Notes under the pieces: generated by a model
What the model was told of the DNA's origin: nothing
The model's input: only the letters and a program-made list of their open reading frames with translations
Database searches by the model: none
Source of the DNA: Clostridia bacterium
GTDB taxonomy: Bacteria > Bacillota > Clostridia > Christensenellales > UBA1242
NCBI GenBank assembly: GCA_017456465.1
Contig: JAFTJJ010000084.1
Span: forward strand, 1 to 6,505
Direction of reading: 5' to 3'
Length of the DNA stretch: 6,505 nucleotides
Translations under genes and position numbers: made by a program
Shown: one piece after another, positions 1-4,698 of the stretch
How the letters are laid out: each line of letters opens with the position of its first letter
Numbering within the stretch: position 1 is the first letter of the stretch

Positions 1-1
1 A

Positions 2-3000
2 AATCAAAATGAATATCTTGTAACTTTTGAAGATGGTGTTGCAAGACATGATACAGACTTCTCGATTAATAGAATGTATTTGCAGTTTCCTGAACTCGTG
101 ACTGGTGACGCGGGGCTTTGCATTAATGAAACACCGATCATTGTTCATTATTTGAAGGATGAAACAACAGGAAAGCTTTCAGCATTTGGATCGAAGTATC
201 GTGGTGGAGAAACTGCATGCATTCGCAATGAATATGATGGGATGCCTGTAACCAGTATTGCTGACAATGCTTTTGGTTCAAGTGTGACAGGGTTTATGTT
301 TAACGAAAGCGGTGCAATTGTGTTTTCTGGGGGGGGATTTGTTGGACCTGAATTCGCAATTTCAGACATTATGTTTCAAGATGCAGAAACTTCACAAATT
401 TCTGTGATTGGACAATTCGCGTTTGTGGATGCTTTCCTTGACGATGGTGTATCGGTGAGTTTTGACAATTTCCCTGATACTATAAATACTCTTAAAATTG
501 GTGCTTTTCAGGGGTCTGGTATTACTGGAAATTCTGATGGTGTAATGAATTTGAGCGGTGTTGTAACAATTGAAAATGCAGTTTTTAGTGCTTGTGAAAA
601 CATTACGGCAATTGAGATTGGAACAACATGTACAACTCTTGCTGTCGATTTTGCAGAAGATGCAACCAATTTGCAATATGTTCATATGCTCAAAAGTTTG
701 TTTACCAATAGTGGAGGAAAGATTGCAACAAACCCAAGTGGAACCACAACTATTGATTATTTGAAATCATCTGATAAATCGCCGTTTGATTTTGGAAATA
801 GTCCATTGGGTGACGCGGATGACGGGAGATCAGCAGGATTGTTTGTGTATGAAGCAAAAGATTCGAACAGTGATGGTGTGATTGACAGTTATCTTATTGG
901 TGGTGCAAAAGATCATGTTCGCTCTGGAGATGAATTGTTGAGACTTCCAAACACTTATGCTGGACTTCCAATCGTGGGAACGATTTCAAGAGGGTTTAGG
1001 GACTGTGATGAACTCAAACAGGTTTATATTCCTTTCTCACTTGGAGCAAACACTGCGGGATTTTATCATTGCAGTAATCTTGAAAAAATAATTATGACAT
1101 CGGCTTGCACAACTCTTCGTGGTTCAACTTTGTCTTATTGTCCAAAACTCACAACAATCGGGTATGAAACCCCAAGTGGACAGATTGTTGCGAACGATGG
1201 TATTGCTGAGTTGCGTTATACAACCATCTTACAGGGTAATGTTCTTGAGTATGCGGGAATTACAGATATTGTGTTTAGTGCAAGCACTCTGAAAATTACT
1301 GCAACTGCGCTTCTTAATATGATTAACTTGGAAAATATTATAATTGACACTAAGGTTGATACGATTGCAACAGGTTTTCTTGCGGGATTGCCTAATATAA
1401 AATCAATTGATGTGACGGATTCAAGTGGAAAGTTTACTGGGAATGAGGATAAAACCGTCCTTGTTTATTCAAAGACAGCAATTAGGGCTGCGGGTGGCTT
1501 GGAGGTTGTTATTCCTGATGGGGTGACAACTATTGAGGCGAATGCTTTTGGAACAAGTGAAATAATTGAAACATTAAGCTTGCCGAGCTCACTGTCAAGT
1601 TTTGATTCTGCAATGCTTGCTGATTTGGCAAACTTGGAAACGCTTGAAATTGGAAGAAAAATTTCTTTGTCATCACTTGCAATTCCTGCAACTGTTACCC
1701 AGTTGAGAGCAAGGTCTGGTGGAGAGACTGGAAAGGCTTTGCTTTCAAGTGTGACATTTGCAGAAGGAAGCAATCTTGAAATAATAGGTGACTATGCGTT
1801 CTATTCATATCCTCAACTTTCATCCTTTGCATTCCCAAGTGGAGTGACGACAATTGGAGTAAGTGCATTCGAAAAATGTACAGGACTTGCGGACACATTG
1901 AGTTTGCCAAGTGCCTTGACGACGCTCGGGGAAAGCGCGTTTAAGGATTGTAAGCTGTTGACAGGTGTTGTTGTTGCTCCTGATTTGCTGGAGGCCATCC
2001 CAGAGGAAGCATTTTATGGTTGTTCTGGGATAACGTCGTTTAAGGTGTCAAGATCTGTTGAGTCTATTGATCCAAGTGCATTTTTCCACACTAGTAAGCT
2101 TTATGGTTTTGATGTAGACGCTAATAATCCAAAGTATGAAGCTGTTAACGAGGCAATTGTTGAAAAGAGCACAAAAACAATTGTCAGGGGATGTACGATG
2201 ACCAAGTTTGAAAGCGGAATTTTGGCTGTTGGACCGAACGCTTTCACAACAGTTCCAACGCTTGGAACTGTTGTGTTGCCTGAAGGGGTTGAAACAATTG
2301 GTGATGAGGCGTTTGCTTATTGTGATGGGCTCATTACAATTTCAATACCTGCGTCGGTGACCACAATTGGTGAAGTGATTTGCCACGCAAGTGGTGATTT
2401 GACAACAATCAATGTGAATTCAAACAATGCTCATTACAAAAAAGAAGGCAATTGTTTGGTTGATGTTGAAACCAAATCGATTATTCAGGGATGTAGTGGG
2501 CCAACTATGACTGCAACTATGGAAATTTTTAATATTTCGGATTTTGCATTCCATGGTATGGATATCAACAAGGCGATTGTAATTCCTAGTTCTGTTCGAA
2601 CAATTGGGTACGGGGCATTTATGAATGCGGACATTACTGGCACGCTTGTAATTCCTGCATCTGTGGAGTCTATTGGAGAGTTGGCTTTTTCGGGAAACAA
2701 ATTTACAAACCTTCAGATACTTACAAGCAAATTATTGATTGGTGGTAATATCTTTGCGTCTTCTGGAAGTCACAATCTTGAAACATCATTAACTTCGCTT
2801 GCAACTGCAAGTAATCTCGGGGAAAATGCTTTTGATTTATATCCAAATCTTGCATCAGTGGAAATTCTTCCGACTGTGACTGAAATGGGAAGAAATGCTT
2901 TTTTGGGTTGTAGTAAATTAACATCACTCATTGTTAATGACATGGCAAGTTTTGCTGAAATTGAATTTGCAAATGCTCAAGCAAATCCATTGTATTATGC

Positions 3001-3874
3001 AAAGAAATTTGATGGTGTTGATGAAATTGATTTGACTGGTGCAACCAAAATTGGTTCATATGCTTTCTGTAATATGGAATATAGGAATATTGATATTCCT
3101 GGCTCGGTTGAAAGCATTGGAAATTATGCGTTTTATGTGTCGGCTCTTGGTGATGGTGGGAATGTTAATATTCGCAGAGGAGTCAAAACTGTTGGCGTCT
3201 GTGCTTTTTCTAATTTGAGATTGTTGGATAGCAATACAACTCAACAACAACCTTACCTTTCGTACATATATTTCCCGGACACAATTTCAAGCATTGGGGC
3301 TTATGTGTTGTCTGGATCTCGAACTTATAGCCTATATGTTTATGGCGATGGAAGTTTGAACATTGGAGCATACACATTTGCTGATGCGACAATACTGAGC
3401 ACATTGACACTTGGAAAAGGGATTAATAAAATTGTAAGTGGTGCATTTTCAGAAGTGAAAACTTCTCAGACAAGTGTTTTCATTTCATCCGATGTGAAGC
3501 AAATTGCTGGTGGGGTGTCTACTGGTATTGAATATAGTGAAATATTTTACACTGCATATGTGAAATGGGAAGGTTCATTTGTTGGCTTTAATTATACAAG
3601 CATGTCCATTTCTGGTGATGTTCCAACTGGATGGGAAACGGCATGGTATGCAACTCCTAATGGGAGGATTTCAGTGAAAAATGGTGAAGGTTATATTGAA
3701 ATTGGTGATGTTGATGCATTGGTTGAAAATATGCTTGAAGAGTTTGATGCTGGTGAATTCGACGGAGTGTATCAAGAAAATGCTGATATTGTAGGGCGTG
3801 GATTTGCCAAAAATGTTGTTTCATTTACACTTTGGGACTTTGACAAATTCATGAATTCTGATTATTACTTATAA
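2..3874 (+). CDS. BspA/TpLRR-type leucine-rich-repeat surface protein, 5'-partial
   Basis: The frame is open from base 2 to TAA at 3872-3874 (about 1290 visible residues). It has no upstream stop, so the gene begins outside the window. The ATG at 74 has no Shine-Dalgarno site and lies inside continuous coding sequence. The protein is mostly repeats of the BspA/LRR_5 type, with recurring patterns such as IP-x-x-V-x-x-IG-x-x-AF followed by x-C-x-x-L (for example VETIGDEAFAYC and VESIGELAFSG). Repeat density is high from about 950 to 3525. There are two cap modules (104-274, 809-997), two 28-residue insertions (2111-2494) and an NPLYYAKK-type insertion (2933-3049). The last 115 or so residues are not LRR and show no LPXTG motif or membrane helix. 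Members of this family are usually secreted or cell-surface proteins that bind host or matrix ligands; that role is inferred here. Codon use (many TTG, ATT, GGT) is less biased than in ppdK. A G8 run lies at 329-336. Confidence 0.93.
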   Translation, partial: NQNEYLVTFEDGVARHDTDFSINRMYLQFPELVTGDAGLCINETPIIVHYLKDETTGKLSAFGSKYRGGETACIRNEYDGMPVTSIADNAFGSSVTGFMFNESGAIVFSGGGFVGPEFAISDIMFQDAETSQISVIGQFAFVDAFLDDGVSVSFDNFPDTINTLKIGAFQGSGITGNSDGVMNLSGVVTIENAVFSACENITAIEIGTTCTTLAVDFAEDATNLQYVHMLKSLFTNSGGKIATNPSGTTTIDYLKSSDKSPFDFGNSPLGDADDGRSAGLFVYEAKDSNSDGVIDSYLIGGAKDHVRSGDELLRLPNTYAGLPIVGTISRGFRDCDELKQVYIPFSLGANTAGFYHCSNLEKIIMTSACTTLRGSTLSYCPKLTTIGYETPSGQIVANDGIAELRYTTILQGNVLEYAGITDIVFSASTLKITATALLNMINLENIIIDTKVDTIATGFLAGLPNIKSIDVTDSSGKFTGNEDKTVLVYSKTAIRAAGGLEVVIPDGVTTIEANAFGTSEIIETLSLPSSLSSFDSAMLADLANLETLEIGRKISLSSLAIPATVTQLRARSGGETGKALLSSVTFAEGSNLEIIGDYAFYSYPQLSSFAFPSGVTTIGVSAFEKCTGLADTLSLPSALTTLGESAFKDCKLLTGVVVAPDLLEAIPEEAFYGCSGITSFKVSRSVESIDPSAFFHTSKLYGFDVDANNPKYEAVNEAIVEKSTKTIVRGCTMTKFESGILAVGPNAFTTVPTLGTVVLPEGVETIGDEAFAYCDGLITISIPASVTTIGEVICHASGDLTTINVNSNNAHYKKEGNCLVDVETKSIIQGCSGPTMTATMEIFNISDFAFHGMDINKAIVIPSSVRTIGYGAFMNADITGTLVIPASVESIGELAFSGNKFTNLQILTSKLLIGGNIFASSGSHNLETSLTSLATASNLGENAFDLYPNLASVEILPTVTEMGRNAFLGCSKLTSLIVNDMASFAEIEFANAQANPLYYAKKFDGVDEIDLTGATKIGSYAFCNMEYRNIDIPGSVESIGNYAFYVSALGDGGNVNIRRGVKTVGVCAFSNLRLLDSNTTQQQPYLSYIYFPDTISSIGAYVLSGSRTYSLYVYGDGSLNIGAYTFADATILSTLTLGKGINKIVSGAFSEVKTSQTSVFISSDVKQIAGGVSTGIEYSEIFYTAYVKWEGSFVGFNYTSMSISGDVPTGWETAWYATPNGRISVKNGEGYIEIGDVDALVENMLEEFDAGEFDGVYQENADIVGRGFAKNVVSFTLWDFDKFMNSDYYL
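104..274 (+). repeat. LRR-block cap module, copy 1
   Basis: This segment of the LRR protein runs from a GDA motif through IIVHYLKD, a Gly-Gly turn and YDGMPVTSIADNAF, which leads into the first LRR block. Copy 2 at 809-997 has the same order of elements: GDA, LFVYEAKD, a Gly-Gly turn, then YAGLPIVGTISRGF. Both begin with the same 10 bases, GGTGACGCGG (104-113 and 809-818), 705 bases (235 residues) apart in the same frame. In BspA-like proteins a (Y)xGxPVTxIxxxAF segment commonly marks the entry to an LRR array. The homology of the two copies is judged by eye. Confidence 0.6.
809..997 (+). repeat. LRR-block cap module, copy 2, with Ca-loop-like insert
   Basis: This is the second cap-like module, which opens the larger LRR block. 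It matches copy 1 (104-274) in the order of its elements: GDA, an F/V-Y-x-x-KD strand, a Gly-Gly turn, then Y-x-G-x-P-I/V. It differs by carrying DSNSDGVIDSYL (860-895), an Asp/Asn-rich loop resembling the calcium-binding DxNxDGxxD loops of dockerin or EF-hand type. The position-12 Glu of a classical EF loop is Leu here, so calcium binding is uncertain. Confidence 0.55.
2111..2710 (+). repeat. Two consecutive 100-residue super-repeats of the LRR protein
   Basis: Two 28-residue insertions, at 2111-2194 (starting DVDANNPKY, ending IVRGC) and 2411-2494 (starting NVNSNNAHY, ending IIQGC), lie exactly 300 bases apart. Each is followed by a similar series of about three LRR units, with VLPEGVETIGDEAF and IPASVTTIGE in the first copy against VIPSSVRTIGYGAF and IPASVESIGELAF in the second. 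The pattern suggests an old internal duplication of a 100-residue unit that has since diverged strongly at DNA level. Insertions of the form N-N-P-K-Y ... K-T-x-I/L-V-x-G-C are common in BspA-like proteins. Confidence 0.6.
2933..3049 (+). repeat. NPLYYAKK-type insertion module in the LRR array
   Basis: This segment of the LRR protein reads VNDMASFAEIEF, then NPLYYAKKFDG, then EIDLTGATKIGSYAF. In BspA-like proteins of gut Firmicutes the order V-x-(S/D)-x-x-x(F/W)-x-x-I-x-F ... NPLYYA ... I-x-x-yAF is a familiar variant unit that breaks up the regular 23-residue LRRs. It occurs once in the visible sequence. Confidence 0.5.
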
Positions 3875-3912
3875 TAAGCATTGCACTTGAAATGAGTGTT
3901 TTTAATAGTTTG

Positions 3913-3952
3913 CAATAAAAAAGCAGTGGGTGTTTCCACTGCTTTTTTATTG
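3913..3952. terminator. Bidirectional rho-independent terminator between convergent genes
   Basis: Bases 3913-3929 and 3936-3952 form a perfect 17-bp inverted repeat around the 6-base loop GTGTTT. The core is AGCAGTGG/CCACTGCT, flanked by A6 on the left and T6 on the right. Each strand therefore gives a GC-containing stem followed by a U tract. It lies 38 bases after the LRR stop and 59 bases after the stop of the minus-strand gene, so it probably ends both transcripts. Confidence 0.9.
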
Positions 3953-4011
3953 TTTATTTTTGATTTGTATTCAATTCAATGTTTTCAGCAAGAGTTTGTG
4001 AGATGTTTAAA

Positions 4012-4467
4012 TTATTGTTGTTCTTGTTCTTCTGTTTTTGCTTTTTGAGGGTTGAGTTGAGCGTTCAAGCTTGAAATGCCTTTTCTTGAAATTTTCTTTT
4101 TTCCATAACCTTCAAAAACTTCCTCAAATGCTTCAGTCCCTTGAACAAAGAGTACATCAATTGGGTGGCCACTTTCAGTGAGGGCTTTTGGATTGATGAT
4201 TTCTTTTCCGTTTTCATTGATGATGATTTGGTCGATGTAAACTTTTCCTGATTCAACTTCTTGCCAGCCTGTGTTGTCTGGTGTTCTTTGAACAATAACT
4301 CTTCTGTTTGTTGGAATTGCTTTTGATGTGCCATTCCATCTGCCATTTTCATCACACATTGTTGCTTGGTGGTTCCAGATGTCTGCAACACTCAAATCTG
4401 CAACTTCGAGTTCTTCATATTCACCTTGTTTTTTAACTTTATCGTAAAAAGTTTTGATAACTCCCAT
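4012..4467 (-). CDS. Hypothetical soluble protein, 151 aa
   Basis: I do not recognise this protein. I start it at ATG 4467 (MGVIKTFYDKVKK), because AGGGAG at 4482-4477 sits 9 bases upstream, a normal spacing. The in-frame TTG at 4473 would leave only 3 bases. The protein is charged, with no signal peptide or membrane segment, so it is probably cytoplasmic. It opens with a basic helix-like segment and then has a segment with Trp and Cys (DIWNHQATMCDENGRWNG). A probably beta-rich middle follows (RRVIVQRTPDN, VYIDQIIINENGKEI). It ends in a Lys-rich then Gln/Glu-rich tail (KTEEQEQQ) that looks disordered. The single Cys gives no metal-binding motif. It is monocistronic, with its own consensus promoter at 4501-4529 and the shared terminator at 3913-3952, and it is divergent from ppdK. 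A real gene is well supported by promoter, RBS, length and terminator. Its function is unknown. Confidence 0.85.
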   Translation of the reverse strand: MGVIKTFYDKVKKQGEYEELEVADLSVADIWNHQATMCDENGRWNGTSKAIPTNRRVIVQRTPDNTGWQEVESGKVYIDQIIINENGKEIINPKALTESGHPIDVLFVQGTEAFEEVFEGYGKKKISRKGISSLNAQLNPQKAKTEEQEQQ

Positions 4468-4476
4468 TTTCAAAAT

Positions 4477-4482
4477 CTCCCT
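4477..4482 (-). promoter_or_regulatory. Shine-Dalgarno site that decides the start of the minus-strand gene
   Basis: On the minus strand the sequence reads AAGGGAGATTTTGAAAATG. AGGGAG is 9 bases before the ATG at 4467 but only 3 bases before the alternative TTG at 4473, so the ATG is preferred. Confidence 0.8.
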
Positions 4483-4500
4483 TGGATTTTTATTGAATAT

Positions 4501-4529
4501 ATTATATCATTTTATATCTATATTGTCAA
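4501..4529 (-). promoter_or_regulatory. Sigma-70/sigma-A promoter of the minus-strand gene
   Basis: On the minus strand there is a perfect -35 TTGACA (4529-4524), a 17-base AT-rich spacer and a perfect -10 TATAAT (4506-4501). Transcription should start near 4494, giving a leader of about 26 bases before the ATG at 4467. The exact consensus match suggests strong basal transcription unless a repressor acts on it. Confidence 0.88.
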
Positions 4530-4555
4530 TATGTCTGGAGTGGGATATGGGACTG

Positions 4556-4567
4556 TTTGCGTGCAAA
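4556..4567. promoter_or_regulatory. Short dyad TTTGCGTGCAAA between the divergent promoters
   Basis: TTTGC and GCAAA are perfect 5-base arms around a central GT. The dyad lies between the two divergent promoters, 26 bases beyond the -35 of the minus-strand gene and 33 bases upstream of the ppdK -35. That position would suit a regulator serving one or both promoters. It is short enough to occur by chance, and no regulator is identified. Confidence 0.3.
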
Positions 4568-4600
4568 GAAGAAAAAATGGATGTTTATTTTCAAAATTAG

Positions 4601-4629
4601 TTGATAATCGATTGGATATGTGTTATAAT
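4601..4629 (+). promoter_or_regulatory. ppdK: Sigma-70/sigma-A promoter of ppdK with extended -10
   Basis: The -35 is TTGATA (4601-4606), the spacer is 17 bases, and the -10 is TATAAT (4624-4629). TG at 4621-4622 gives the extended -10 form TGTTATAAT. Transcription should start near 4636, leaving a leader of about 63 bases. The spacer contains the 8-base palindrome AATCGATT (4606-4613). The fit to consensus agrees with high expression of ppdK. Confidence 0.85.
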
Positions 4630-4633
4630 TCAA

Positions 4634-4667
4634 AAGGTTTGACCTTGGTTTCATGGGGTTGAACCAA
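4634..4667 (+). promoter_or_regulatory. Overlapping dyads at the ppdK transcription start and leader
   Basis: AAGGT-TTG-ACCTT (4634-4646) is a perfect 5-base dyad lying over the predicted start site. TTGGTT (4645-4650) pairs with AACCAA (4662-4667), and the second half also contains the palindrome GGTT-G-AACC (4657-4665). The first dyad and the longer hairpin share bases 4645-4646, so as RNA they could not both form fully. They could be a repressor operator just downstream of the -10 or a weak leader structure. No known riboswitch or T-box is recognised. Confidence 0.35.
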
Positions 4668-4686
4668 ATATACTAGACAAAATTTT

Positions 4687-4691
4687 AGGAG
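4687..4691 (+). promoter_or_regulatory. ppdK: Shine-Dalgarno site of ppdK
   Basis: AGGAG is followed by 7 bases (AATTTTA) and then the ATG at 4699. This fixes the start of the dikinase, which opens MAKKKYVYNF as expected for the family. Confidence 0.9.
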
Positions 4692-4698
4692 AATTTTA

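Noticed and set aside
74..76. ATG at 74 as the true start of the LRR protein
   Set aside because: The frame is open back to base 2, the upstream residues read as normal protein, and there is no Shine-Dalgarno site before this ATG. The gene most likely starts upstream of the window.
1465..1773. Minus-strand open frame of 102 codons inside the LRR gene
   Set aside because: It is a shadow of the coding strand with no ribosome site or promoter. The plus-strand frame clearly encodes LRR repeats.
4471..4473. TTG at 4473 as the start of the minus-strand gene
   Set aside because: It lies only 3 bases from the AGGGAG ribosome site. The ATG at 4467 has a normal 9-base spacing.
4366..4662. Plus-strand open frame of up to 98 codons, including a 43-codon segment from ATG 4531
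   Set aside because: It runs antisense through the start of the minus-strand gene and across both promoters. It has no ribosome site and ends inside the ppdK leader.
4530..4698. Riboswitch, T-box or small RNA in the ppdK leader
   Set aside because: The leader is only about 63 bases, with short weak hairpins and no terminator or recognised conserved core.
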